Shown piece after piece: positions 40,241 through 49,149 of a stretch of 52,842 bases of DNA. The translations under genes were made by a program, and so were the position numbers. The stretch spans positions 1 to 52,842 of the forward strand of contig CAJUOC010000018.1 in assembly GCA_910587925.1 (NCBI GenBank), in the 5' to 3' direction. Origin of the DNA: an uncultured Muribaculaceae bacterium. GTDB taxonomy: Bacteria > Bacteroidota > Bacteroidia > Bacteroidales > Muribaculaceae. The first letter of the stretch is position 1, and every line of letters begins with the position of its first letter. Under the pieces are notes generated by a model, which did no database searches, had not been told where the DNA came from, and worked only from the letters and a program-made list of their open reading frames with translations.

Positions 40241-42664
40241 TTACTTGAGGGTGACGGTGGCGCGGGCGGGGCGCAGGCCGGGGGCGGTGGCGCGCAGGGT
40301 GAGGGTGCCGGGCTTGGTGCCGGGGCGCACGATGGCGGTGGCGGCGCCGCTGAAGAGCTTCATGCGCGGCTCTTGGAATGGTAACAGGCAGGTGGGATCG
40401 CCATTGGCGGTGGCCTCGAAGGTGCCCTCGCCCTCGACGGTAAATTTCACCATCGGCTCGGCGTCGGGTACGGGATTACCGTCTTTATCTACCACGGTGA
40501 CTGTGAAGTATACCAGGTCTTGACCGTCGGCAGCGGCGGTGTCGCGGGTGGGAGTCACCACCAGACTGTGCGCTTTGCCCGAGGTGCGCACGGTCTTCTC
40601 GGCGGCGGGGCGGCCCTGGGCGTCGTAGGCCACGACGCGCAGCTCGCCCGGCTCGTATACGACGTCGTCCCACATCAGGCGGTAGCGGTGCTGCAGGGTG
40701 GAGTCGTTTTTGGCGCGGCGGCCTTGGCTGCGGCCGTTGAGAAACAGCTCTGCCTCGGGGAAGTTGGTGTAGACAAATACGGGGGTGACTTTGCCGCGGC
40801 GGTCAGGCCAGTTCCAGTGGGGCAGTATGTGGAGGGTGGTGTCGGTCTCGTTCCACTTGGAGCGGTATAGATAGAAGCGGTCTTTGGGCAGGAATGCCAG
40901 ATCGACGATGCCGAACAGAGAGCTGTGCGATGGCCACGCGTCTGTGTCGTAGGGCGAGGGCTCGCCGATGTAGTCGAAGCCGGTCCATACAAACTGGCCG
41001 AGGTTCCACTCGCGGTCGTCGTCCATGGCAAAGTCGATGTCGGGCGTGTTGCTCCAGAAGCAGGTCTCGTTGTCGTAGCTGTTGCTCTGGTTGCCGGGGT
41101 GGAGCTGCACGTTGCGCTCGGGCCACTCGACCGGGAAGAAGTATTTGCCGCGCGACGACACGGTCGAAGCGGTCTCCGAGCCGAGTATCATCTTTTGCGG
41201 GAGGCGGGCATAGGCGTCGTCGTAATGCTGAGGCTTGTAGTTGAAGCCGGGGATGTCGAGGGCGGCGGCAAAGCCGTTGTCGAGCACGGCGCCTATCTGA
41301 TCCATGCCGCAGGTGACGGGGCGTGTGGTGTCGAGGGCGCGCACGCGGTCGCGCAGCATCACCAGCTCCGATACGCCGTCGGGGCCCCACTGGCTGGGCA
41401 CCTCATTGCCGATGCTCCACATCACCACCGAGGGATTGTTGCGGTAGTGGCGCACCATATTGTCGATGTCGCGGCCGGCCCATTCGGCAAAGATGGAGCC
41501 GTAGCCGTTGGCCGATTTGGGGCGGAATCCCCAGTCGTCAAAAGGCTCCACCATGAGCATGATGCCCATCTCGTCGCAAAGCTCGACCAGCTCGGGGGCG
41601 GGCATATTGTGGGCGGTGCGCACGGCGTTGGCGCCCATGTCCTTGAGTATCTCGAGCTGGCGGCGCAGTGCAGAGCGGTTGACAGCCGCGCCCAGCGGGC
41701 CGAGGTCGTGGTGGTTGCAGACGCCCTTGAATTTGGTGGGCACGCCGTTGAGCAGAAATCCCTTCTCGGGCACATACTCCAGCGAGCGTATGCCGAAGCG
41801 GGTATCGTAGCTGTCGACCCGGCGGCCGTCGACGCTGAGGGTGGTGCGGGCGGTGTAGAGCGAGGGCGACTCGGGGCTCCACAGCTCGGGCGCGGGCACG
41901 AGGAAATTCTGGGCAAAGTCCTGGCCGTGGGCGTGGTATATGGAGCGGTCGTCGGCCACGCGCCGGCCCTGTGGGTCGAGTATCTCGGTGTAGACGTCGA
42001 CCTTGGAGCCTTTGGCGGCGCCGTCGATGGTCATGTCGAGATTGACCGAGGCATATTCCTTGGTAATCTTGGGCGTGACCACATGGGTGCCCCATACGGG
42101 GATGTGGACGCGGTCGGTATTGACGACGTGCACGTTGCGGTACAGCCCGGCGCCGGGATACCAGCGCGAGGCGCGCTCGTAATTCTCGAGCTGCACGTCG
42201 AGGTCGTTGCTGCCGGGGCGGAGCACACCGGCGGGGATGGTCACGTAGAATGAATTGTAGCCGTAGGGCCAGCGGGTGACCTCGCGGCCGTTGACGCTTA
42301 CGCGGGCGTTGCTCATGGCACCGTCAAACACGAGCGTGACGGCGCGGCCCGCCGTGTCGGGTACCTCAAAGGTGGTGCGGTAGCTGCCTTTGCCTATGAA
42401 GGGCAGGCCGCCGGTGCGGCCGGTCTTGACGGTCTCCTCGGTCTCGCCGTTTTGCTCGACGGCGACGGTCTGGAGGTCGTTGGCGCGGTCAAAGGGGCCT
42501 GTGATGGCCCAGTCGTGGGGCACGCGCACCTGCTGCCAGCGGGCGTCGGTGACGCCGTCGCCGTGGGTAAACTGCCAGCCCTCGGTGAGGGTGGTGTCGA
42601 CGCGCTGGGCCGATGCGGCCATCGCCCCGAGGGTGATCAGAGATAGAGTAAGTATGTTTTTCAT
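40241..42664 (-). CDS. Glycoside hydrolase family 2 (beta-galactosidase-like), exported
   Basis: 807 residues from the ATG at 42664 (MKNILTLSLITLGAMAASA-Q, a signal peptide). Domain order: sugar-binding jelly roll (about 20-190), immunoglobulin-like domain (about 195-300), TIM barrel (about 305-600), then C-terminal beta domains with an Ig-like Ca-binding type repeat. The acid/base Glu is E421 (WSIGNEVP) and the nucleophile E497 (GSETAS). Family 2 in Bacteroidales covers beta-galactosidase, mannosidase and glucuronidase activities; beta-galactosidase-type is likeliest. Oddly it overlaps folK by four bases at the end of the rimP-nusA-infB run and not a polysaccharide locus. Confidence 0.9.
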   Translation of the reverse strand: MKNILTLSLITLGAMAASAQRVDTTLTEGWQFTHGDGVTDARWQQVRVPHDWAITGPFDRANDLQTVAVEQNGETEETVKTGRTGGLPFIGKGSYRTTFEVPDTAGRAVTLVFDGAMSNARVSVNGREVTRWPYGYNSFYVTIPAGVLRPGSNDLDVQLENYERASRWYPGAGLYRNVHVVNTDRVHIPVWGTHVVTPKITKEYASVNLDMTIDGAAKGSKVDVYTEILDPQGRRVADDRSIYHAHGQDFAQNFLVPAPELWSPESPSLYTARTTLSVDGRRVDSYDTRFGIRSLEYVPEKGFLLNGVPTKFKGVCNHHDLGPLGAAVNRSALRRQLEILKDMGANAVRTAHNMPAPELVELCDEMGIMLMVEPFDDWGFRPKSANGYGSIFAEWAGRDIDNMVRHYRNNPSVVMWSIGNEVPSQWGPDGVSELVMLRDRVRALDTTRPVTCGMDQIGAVLDNGFAAALDIPGFNYKPQHYDDAYARLPQKMILGSETASTVSSRGKYFFPVEWPERNVQLHPGNQSNSYDNETCFWSNTPDIDFAMDDDREWNLGQFVWTGFDYIGEPSPYDTDAWPSHSSLFGIVDLAFLPKDRFYLYRSKWNETDTTLHILPHWNWPDRRGKVTPVFVYTNFPEAELFLNGRSQGRRAKNDSTLQHRYRLMWDDVVYEPGELRVVAYDAQGRPAAEKTVRTSGKAHSLVVTPTRDTAAADGQDLVYFTVTVVDKDGNPVPDAEPMVKFTVEGEGTFEATANGDPTCLLPFQEPRMKLFSGAATAIVRPGTKPGTLTLRATAPGLRPARATVTLK

Positions 42665-43104
42665 ATGGTGAGGTTGGCGCGGGCGTCGAGCTCGCGCATG
42701 GGTATAATTACAAAACATCTTTCCGAGGCTTTTGGATGTGGCAGGGTAAGCCTGGGCGACGAAAAAATCATGCCGCCGTCGATGTCGATGATGTCGATAT
42801 CGACGCAGCGGTCGCGGTACGAGCCGTCGGGATTGCGGTGAGGCGAGTCGGGAGCGAGCCGGCGCTCGATGGCCTGGGTGACGTCGAGCACGGCCTCGGG
42901 CTCGAGCCGGCGACCCAGAGTATCGACGAGTAGACCGCGGTTGAGAAAGGGGTGGGGCGAGTCGTAGCCCTGCGGCTCACTCTCGCAGTAGTCGGAGAGC
43001 AACACCCGGCAGGGAGCCAGCCCTGAAGCGACCAAGGCGGCCGCCCGGGCTATGAAGCCGCGGCGGTCGCCTTGGTTTGAACCGATGTTGAGATGTATCC
43101 TCAT
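42661..43104 (-). CDS. folK: 2-amino-4-hydroxy-6-hydroxymethyldihydropteridine pyrophosphokinase
   Basis: 147 residues, standard HPPK size. It starts with IHLNIGSNQGDR, then SEPQGYDSPHPFLN, and carries the HPPK signature RCVDIDIIDIDG...PRLTLPHP. It transfers pyrophosphate from ATP to the pterin in folate synthesis. It overlaps infB upstream by one base (TGATG) and the GH2 gene downstream by four. Confidence 0.94.
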   Translation of the reverse strand: MRIHLNIGSNQGDRRGFIARAAALVASGLAPCRVLLSDYCESEPQGYDSPHPFLNRGLLVDTLGRRLEPEAVLDVTQAIERRLAPDSPHRNPDGSYRDRCVDIDIIDIDGGMIFSSPRLTLPHPKASERCFVIIPMRELDARANLTI

Positions 43105-46070
43105 CAGATGGAGGTGCGGGCCACCTCGACTTCCTCGAAGCCTTCGACGAAGTCGCCGACCTTGATGTCGTTGTAGCCGGCGATGGACAGGCCGCAGTCG
43201 TAGCCCATGGCGACTTCCTTGGCATCGTCCTTGAATCGCTTGAGCGAGCCGAGCTCGCCGGTGTAGCGCACGATACCGTCGCGGATGAGGCGCACGCGGC
43301 AGCCGCGCTTGAGCTTGCCCTCGCGCACGATGGCGCCGGCGATGGTGCCCACCTTGCTGATGTGGTAAGTCTCGAGCACCTCGGCCGAGCCGATGATCTC
43401 CTCCTTGATTTCGGGGGCGAGCATACCGGCCATGGCGTCTTTGACCTCCTCGATGGCATTGTATATCACCGAGTAGAGGCGTATCTGGATACCCTTTTGC
43501 TCGGCGGCGCGGCGCGCTGCGATGGACGGGCGCACCTGGAAGCCCACGATGATGGTGTGGTCGTCGGCCGACGCCAGTACCACATCGCTCTCCGAAATCT
43601 CGCCCACGGCCTTGTGGATCACGTTGACCTGTATCTCCTCGGTCGAGAGCTTGATGAGCGAGTCGCTAAGAGCCTCGATGGAGCCGTCGACGTCGCCCTT
43701 GACGATGATGTTGAGCTCGTGGAACGAGCCGATGGCGCGGCGGCGTGCGATTTCCTCCAGAGTGAGGCCCACCTGTGTGCGCAGGCCCTGCTCGCGCTGG
43801 AGCTGCTCGCGCTTGGACGCAATCTCGCGTGCCTCCTGCTCGGTCTCCATCACATTGAATGTATCGCCGGCCTGGGGAGCGCCGTTGAGGCCCAGGATGA
43901 GGGCCGGAGTGGCGGGGCCTGCCTCCCTGATGCGCTGGTTGCGCTCGTTAAACATCGCCTTGACCTTGCCGAAGTGGTTGCCGGCCAGCACAATGTCGCC
44001 CACGCGCAGTGTGCCGTTCTGCACCAGTACGTTGGCCACATATCCGCGGCCCTTGTCGAGGGTCGACTCGATGATGGTGCCGGTGGCGCGGCGGTTGGGG
44101 TTGGCCTTGAGGTCGAGCATCTCCGCCTCGAGGAGCACCTTGTCCATAAGCTCCTCCACGCCGATGCCCTTCTTGGCCGAGATGTCTTGCGACTGATACT
44201 TGCCGCCCCACTCCTCGACGAGGTAGTTCATGGCGGCCAGCTCCTCCTTGATTTTGTCGGGGTTGGCGTGAGGCTTGTCTATCTTGTTGATGGCAAATAC
44301 GATGGGCACGCCTGCGGCAGCGGCATGGTTGATGGCCTCGACGGTCTGGGGCATCACATTGTCGTCGGCGGCGACGATGATGATACACAGGTCGGTGACC
44401 TTGGCGCCGCGCGCACGCATGGCGGTAAACGCCTCGTGGCCCGGGGTGTCGAGGAATGTGATGTGGCGGCCGTCGGGCAGTGTGACGCTGTACGAGCCGA
44501 TGTGCTGAGTGATACCGCCGGCCTCGCCTGCGATGACGTTGGCCTTGCGGATATAGTCGAGCAGCGAGGTCTTGCCGTGGTCGACGTGGCCCATGACGGT
44601 GACGATGGGCGGGCGTGCCACGAGGTCTTCCTCGGCGTCTTCCTCCTGATGGATGGCGTCGGCCACCTCGGCCGATACGTATTCGGTGGTGAAGCCAAAC
44701 TCGTCGGCCACGATATTGATGGTCTCGGCGTCGAGGCGCTGGTTGATGGATACCATCACGCCCAGGTTCATGCACGTGGCGATTACCTGGTTGATGGGCA
44801 CGTTCATCATCACAGCCAGGTCGTTGGCGGTCACAAACTCGGTGAGCTTGAGTATCTTGCTCTCGGCGCTTGCTGCGTCGACAGCCTCGCGCACGCGCTC
44901 CGATGCAGCCTCGCGCTTCTCCTTACGCCATTTGGCGCCTTTCTTGAGGCCCTTGTCTTTGGCGGTGAGGCGGGCGAGAGTCTCCTTTACCTGCTTTGAT
45001 ACTTCCTCCTCCGAGAGCTCGGGCGTGGGAGCCGGGCGGCGCTGCTGTCCGCGGCCTCCCTGGCCCTGCTGGCGCTGTCCGCCCTGCTGGGAGCGTCCGC
45101 CCCCCTGGCCTTGCTGGCGCTGGCCGCCCTGCTGGCTGCCCTGCTGGTCGCCGGCCTGGCGACCGGCCTTCTCGATGTCGACCTTGGCCTGGCCGCCGAT
45201 GCGCTTGCGCTTCTTGCGGTCGCCGGCCGCGCCGGCCGCACCTGCGGCGGCGCCCTGTGCTCCGGCGGCGCCTTTGCGGCGCTCGTCTTTGCTTTTCTTT
45301 TTGGGGCGGGTGGTCTGGTTGATGGCGCTGAGGTCAATCTTGCCCACGATGTTGAGCGAGAGAGCGGGGCGCGGCGACTCGGGCGCGAATACCTCCGGCT
45401 CGGCGGGCTTTGCGGGCTCGGCGGGTTCGGCAGGCTTTGCAGGCTCAGCGGGTTTTGCAGGCTCGGCGGGCTTTGCAGGCTCGGCGGGTTTCACCGGCTC
45501 GGCGGGCTTTGCAGGCTCTACGGGTTTTGCAGGCTCGGCGGGTTTCACCGGCTCGGCAGGTTTTGCGGGTTCGGCGGCCTTCACCGGCTCTGCAGGCTTG
45601 GCAGGCTCAGCGGGTTTTGCAGGCTCGACGGGCTTTGCAGGCTCGACGGGCTTTGCAGGCTCGGCGGGCTTTGCGGGTTCGGCAGGCTTTGCAGGCTCAG
45701 CAGGCTTTGCAGGCTCTGCGGGCTTGCGGATGACGGGGCGGCCCGATGCGTCGAGGTCGAGCTTGCCCAGGATACGCGGGCCGGAGTGCTCGGCGGGCTT
45801 TACCGGCTCGGCAGGCTTGGCGGCCTCGGCGGGCTTCTCCGCCTCGGCCTTGGGACGCACGGCGGCGCGACCCTGTGAGAATTGGTCGGAACGGGTTTTC
45901 TGCTCGCGGTCGGGCTTGAATTTGCTCACCAGCATATCGGCCACATTCTCGTCGATGCGAGTATTGGGGTTGGGGTCGATGCTGATGCCTTTTTCCTCGA
46001 GGAAGCTGATGACGGTGGGCAGTGCCACGTTCAGCTCGCGCGCGAGGGTGCTTATTTTTACTTTCGCCAT
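43104..46070 (-). CDS. infB: Translation initiation factor IF-2
   Basis: 988 residues. An IF2_N domain (about 1-55) is followed by a long low-complexity section: residues 116-222 are about 18 units of K-P-[A/V]-E-P-[A/V], then a Gly/Gln-rich stretch (about 300-345). The GTPase domain has GHVDHGKT (494-501), DTPGHE and NKID; domains II, III and the fMet-tRNA-binding domain follow. IF-2 brings initiator tRNA to the 30S subunit. It lies 23 bases after nusA. Confidence 0.97.
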   Translation of the reverse strand: MAKVKISTLARELNVALPTVISFLEEKGISIDPNPNTRIDENVADMLVSKFKPDREQKTRSDQFSQGRAAVRPKAEAEKPAEAAKPAEPVKPAEHSGPRILGKLDLDASGRPVIRKPAEPAKPAEPAKPAEPAKPAEPAKPVEPAKPVEPAKPAEPAKPAEPVKAAEPAKPAEPVKPAEPAKPVEPAKPAEPVKPAEPAKPAEPAKPAEPAKPAEPAEPAKPAEPEVFAPESPRPALSLNIVGKIDLSAINQTTRPKKKSKDERRKGAAGAQGAAAGAAGAAGDRKKRKRIGGQAKVDIEKAGRQAGDQQGSQQGGQRQQGQGGGRSQQGGQRQQGQGGRGQQRRPAPTPELSEEEVSKQVKETLARLTAKDKGLKKGAKWRKEKREAASERVREAVDAASAESKILKLTEFVTANDLAVMMNVPINQVIATCMNLGVMVSINQRLDAETINIVADEFGFTTEYVSAEVADAIHQEEDAEEDLVARPPIVTVMGHVDHGKTSLLDYIRKANVIAGEAGGITQHIGSYSVTLPDGRHITFLDTPGHEAFTAMRARGAKVTDLCIIIVAADDNVMPQTVEAINHAAAAGVPIVFAINKIDKPHANPDKIKEELAAMNYLVEEWGGKYQSQDISAKKGIGVEELMDKVLLEAEMLDLKANPNRRATGTIIESTLDKGRGYVANVLVQNGTLRVGDIVLAGNHFGKVKAMFNERNQRIREAGPATPALILGLNGAPQAGDTFNVMETEQEAREIASKREQLQREQGLRTQVGLTLEEIARRRAIGSFHELNIIVKGDVDGSIEALSDSLIKLSTEEIQVNVIHKAVGEISESDVVLASADDHTIIVGFQVRPSIAARRAAEQKGIQIRLYSVIYNAIEEVKDAMAGMLAPEIKEEIIGSAEVLETYHISKVGTIAGAIVREGKLKRGCRVRLIRDGIVRYTGELGSLKRFKDDAKEVAMGYDCGLSIAGYNDIKVGDFVEGFEEVEVARTSI
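45403..45725 (-). repeat. In-frame tandem repeats inside infB
   Basis: About 18 copies of an 18-base unit (gcgggctttgcaggctcg and variants on the plus strand) encode the KPAEPA repeats of IF-2. Third positions vary between units. The repeat also keeps other frames open, which explains the long spurious readings here. Confidence 0.85.
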
Positions 46071-46093
46071 ATAGTGTATTTCCTTATTCTAAT

Positions 46094-47353
46094 TTAGTCT
46101 TCAAACTCGGCGCGGAGTATCTCGAGTACATTGTCGACGGTGTCTTCCTCGAGGTCGGCCTTCTCGATTAGCATCTCGCGGGGTGCGTTGAGCACATTCT
46201 TGGCGGTGACGCAGCCGATATTCTTGAGGGCGTCGATTACCCACTCGTCGATTTCGTCTTTAAACTCGTCGAGGTAGATGTCTTCCTCGACGGTCTCCTC
46301 CTCGGTGTCGCGGTATACGTCGATGATGTAGCCGGTGAGCATCGAGGCGAGTTTGATATTGAGGCCGTTTTTGCCGATTGCGAGCGATACCTCCTCGGGG
46401 CGGAGTATCACCTCAGCCTTCTTCTCCTCCTCGTCGATGCGTATGGAGGTGATTTTGGCGGGTGAGAGGGCGCGCTGTATGAAGAGCGACGGATTGGCCG
46501 TATAGTTGATTACGTCGATATTCTCGTTGCGGAGCTCGTGCACGATGCCGTGGATACGCGAGCCTTTGACGCCCACGCAGGCGCCTACGGGGTCGATGCG
46601 GTCGTCGTAGCTCTCGACGGCGATCTTGGCGCGCTCGCCCGGGATGCGGGCCACGGCGCGTATGTTGATGAGGCCGTCGTGTATCTCGGGTACCTCCAGC
46701 TCGAAGAGGCGGCGCAGGAAGGCCTCGTTGGTACGCGACACGATGATCTTGGGATTGTTGTTTTTATTGTCGACGTTGGCGATGACGGCGCGCACGGTCT
46801 CGCCCTTGCGGAAGAAGTCGCCGGGGATGCTCTCGCTGCGGGGGAGCAGGAGCTCGTTTTTGTCGTCGTCGAGCAGGAGTGTCTCCTTTGACCATGTCTG
46901 GTACACCTCGCCGCTCACGAGCTCGCCCTCGAGCTCCTTGAATTTATTGTAGATGGCTTCCTTCTGCAGGTCGAGAATCTTGCTCTGCAGGGTCTGGCGC
47001 AGGGTGAGGATGGCGCGGCGGCCAAATTTCTCAAAGATGATTTCCTTGGTGTGCTCCTCGCCCACCTCGGCCTCGGGGTCGTCGTCGGCGCGGGCATCGC
47101 TCAGGGAGATTTCCAGGTTGGGGTCGTTGACCTCGCCGTCGGGCACGACGGTGAGATTCTGGAAAATCTGCACGTCGCCCTTGTCGGGGTTGAGGATGAC
47201 GTCGAGATTTTCGTCGGTGCCAAACATCTTGGCGAGCACGTTGCGGAACGACTCCTCCAACACGCTTATCATCGTGGTCTTGTCGATATTCTTAAGCTCC
47301 TTGAACTCTGCGAATTGCTCGACCATATTTGGTGTTGCCTCTTTCTTTGCCAT
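46094..47353 (-). CDS. nusA: Transcription termination/antitermination factor NusA
   Basis: 419 residues. In order: N-terminal polymerase-binding domain (about 5-135), S1 domain (about 140-210), KH1 and KH2 (about 215-355, with GACVGVKGSRI and AIGKNGLN), and a short acidic C-terminal helical part. It binds polymerase and nascent RNA and modulates pausing. It lies 18 bases after rimP. Confidence 0.97.
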   Translation of the reverse strand: MAKKEATPNMVEQFAEFKELKNIDKTTMISVLEESFRNVLAKMFGTDENLDVILNPDKGDVQIFQNLTVVPDGEVNDPNLEISLSDARADDDPEAEVGEEHTKEIIFEKFGRRAILTLRQTLQSKILDLQKEAIYNKFKELEGELVSGEVYQTWSKETLLLDDDKNELLLPRSESIPGDFFRKGETVRAVIANVDNKNNNPKIIVSRTNEAFLRRLFELEVPEIHDGLINIRAVARIPGERAKIAVESYDDRIDPVGACVGVKGSRIHGIVHELRNENIDVINYTANPSLFIQRALSPAKITSIRIDEEEKKAEVILRPEEVSLAIGKNGLNIKLASMLTGYIIDVYRDTEEETVEEDIYLDEFKDEIDEWVIDALKNIGCVTAKNVLNAPREMLIEKADLEEDTVDNVLEILRAEFED

Positions 47354-47371
47354 TTTTGCCTGTAATGTATC

Positions 47372-47845
47372 TTATTTAAAATTTATAGCGTATGTAACTG
47401 ACTTGCACTCGGCCGGGGTCAGACGCACCGGCTGCTGCTCCACGACGGGACGCTTGGCGCCCTCTTTCTTTACCTTGACGGGTACCTCGACCACAAACCA
47501 CCCGGCCTCGGGGCCTACCTCGGCCAGGCGGCCGTGGAGCTTGCGGCCGTCGGCGGTGAGCACGTCGACGTCGTTGCCTACATTTTTGAAGTACTGGCCC
47601 GCTACCTTGAAGGGGGCCGTGAGCCCTGCCGAGCCCACCTCGAGCGAGTAGTCCTCGGCCTCGCGGTCAAAGGCGGCCTCTACGGCGCGGGTCACCGCTG
47701 CGCAGGTGTCGATGTCGAGGCCGGTGGGTGAGTCGAGCTCGACGACGATGTCGTTGGCCGCGCTCACGCGCACGTCCACAATGAATATGTCGGTGCCGGC
47801 GATGGCCTGCCCGATGGTGGATGTCAGTTGGGTCTTGTCTATCAT
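47372..47845 (-). CDS. rimP: Ribosome maturation factor RimP
   Basis: 157 residues with the two-domain RimP layout; VELDSPTGLDIDTCAAVTRA and SLEVGSAGLTAPFK are family hallmarks. It assists 30S maturation and, as usual, heads the nusA-infB operon. Translation starts at 47845, after a leader of about 55 bases that contains a stable hairpin. Confidence 0.95.
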   Translation of the reverse strand: MIDKTQLTSTIGQAIAGTDIFIVDVRVSAANDIVVELDSPTGLDIDTCAAVTRAVEAAFDREAEDYSLEVGSAGLTAPFKVAGQYFKNVGNDVDVLTADGRKLHGRLAEVGPEAGWFVVEVPVKVKKEGAKRPVVEQQPVRLTPAECKSVTYAINFK

Positions 47846-47861
47846 ATCGGTCTATACAAAA

Positions 47862-47887
47862 GGAGGAAGCCCCTCGGGGCTCCCTCC
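47862..47887 (-). promoter_or_regulatory. Leader hairpin of the rimP-nusA-infB operon
   Basis: On the minus strand ggagggagcccc/ggggcttcctcc forms a 12-base-pair stem (one G-T) with a two-base loop, followed by ttttg, 16 bases before the rimP ATG. It looks like an attenuator. Confidence 0.55.
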
Positions 47888-47904
47888 AGCTCTGTGAAGT
47901 GCTG

Positions 47905-47935
47905 CAAAGTTACACAATCCGCGCCCCAAAAGCAA
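47905..47935 (-). promoter_or_regulatory. Promoter of the rimP-nusA-infB-folK-GH2 operon
   Basis: TTG (47935-47933), 20 bases, TAACTTTG (47912-47905) on the minus strand. Confidence 0.75.
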
Positions 47936-48035
47936 GCGCAGTCGCGCGGCGTGCCGTGATACGATGCAGATTTAAACTATATTTAACAAATATTAACCGT
48001 CAAATGCTCCCCGCATACAAGAAATCGCCGGAAAG

Positions 48036-48959
48036 TCAGGATTTCTGAAACTCGGTGGGCGACATGCCGGTGAGGTGCTTGAAGTACTTGCCAAATGATG
48101 ATTGGGTGCTGAAGTTGAGCGCATATGCCACCTGCTGGATGTTTTTGCCCGAGAAACGCAGCAGATTCTTGGCCTCCATTATCACGAAATCGTCTATCCA
48201 CTTGGCGGCCGAGCGCCCGGTGGCTTCCTTGACCAGCAGGGTGAGGTACTTGGCCGAGATGTAGAGCTTGCCGGCGTAAAACGACACTGATCGCTCGTTT
48301 ACGTGATGGAGCTGAACGAGCTTGAGAAACTCGCGCACGTAGTCGTTGCGGCGGCAGCCGGCGGTACCGGTCTGCTCGCTCTGGCCGATGACCATGCCGT
48401 CGATGCGGCTGTGGTGACACTGCACTATCTGGTAAAACATCGCCGCCAGCAGGCTCGATGCGATGCTTTTGCTTATCTGCGGATTGGCCGCGTCGGTGGA
48501 GTTGATGTGCAGCAGGTCGAAGTAGCGGGTGAGGGTGTCGGCCTCGCGCTCGGTGAGGTTGAGCACGGGCGACGGCCGCTTGAGCACCGGGGGCAGCATG
48601 ATGGCCGACATGTTGAGGTTGACGCCCTGCAGAAACTTGGTGTCGAAAAAGAGGCAGAAGGCGTCGATGTCGGCCGGCAGACGCTCGGCCAGCCGGGCCA
48701 CCGTGCCGGGAAACACGCCCAGCAGCGAGCCGGCGCTCACGGTGTAAGGCTGCAGGTTGAGCTCTATCTCGAAGTCGGAGCCCGACAGCACCAGCATCAG
48801 CATCGTGCCCGACATCTTGAGCGGGCGCTCGTCGACGGGCAGGCGGGTGGCCTCGCCGCCGCGGATACGGCTGAATACATACGACTCGTTGATGCTGCTG
48901 AAGACCGACGAGAAGTCGCGCAGCCGCTCGGCGCTCTCAAACTCAATTACCTGTTCCAT
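48036..48959 (-). CDS. AraC-family transcriptional regulator
   Basis: 307 residues. The C-terminal 100 residues hold two helix-turn-helix units (VSFYAGKLYISAKYLTLLVK and IQQVAYALNFSTQSSFGKYF, followed by GMSPTEFQ). The N-terminal part resembles a cupin-like sensor with no clear ligand. It is divergent from the modular secreted protein at 49150 and may control it; the shared 190-base region supports but does not show this. Confidence 0.93.
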   Translation of the reverse strand: MEQVIEFESAERLRDFSSVFSSINESYVFSRIRGGEATRLPVDERPLKMSGTMLMLVLSGSDFEIELNLQPYTVSAGSLLGVFPGTVARLAERLPADIDAFCLFFDTKFLQGVNLNMSAIMLPPVLKRPSPVLNLTEREADTLTRYFDLLHINSTDAANPQISKSIASSLLAAMFYQIVQCHHSRIDGMVIGQSEQTGTAGCRRNDYVREFLKLVQLHHVNERSVSFYAGKLYISAKYLTLLVKEATGRSAAKWIDDFVIMEAKNLLRFSGKNIQQVAYALNFSTQSSFGKYFKHLTGMSPTEFQKS

Positions 48960-48963
48960 GCTG

Positions 48964-48995
48964 CAAAAATACGGATATTTCCCAAAACGGCCAAA
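48964..48995 (-). promoter_or_regulatory. Promoter of the AraC-type gene, leaderless
   Basis: TTTG (48995-48992), 20 bases, TATTTTTG (48971-48964) on the minus strand, with the ATG at 48959. Transcription would start at or beside the start codon. Confidence 0.7.
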
Positions 48996-49097
48996 TTTCT
49001 ATCCGTAATGTAATATGGCGATTGTGGCCATATGGCAAATCGGCAGGTAATATGCAAAAAATGCTTATACTTTATGTGGAATATTCGTAAAAAAGTA

Positions 49098-49139
49098 TAA
49101 ATTTGCCACAAAATACTATTCCAATCAAAAATACTATTC
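49098..49139 (+). promoter_or_regulatory. -7 element and direct repeats before the modular secreted protein
   Basis: TAAATTTG (49098-49105) fits the -7 element; a -33 element is unclear. Downstream, aaaatactattc occurs twice (49110-49121 and 49128-49139), 18 bases apart, in the presumed leader. Confidence 0.45.
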
Positions 49140-49149
49140 TAAATATTCT

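Noticed and set aside
44653..46074. Long plus-strand frames opposite infB
   Set aside because: They are kept open by the tandem KPAEPA repeat DNA and encode only low-complexity sequence in that part.
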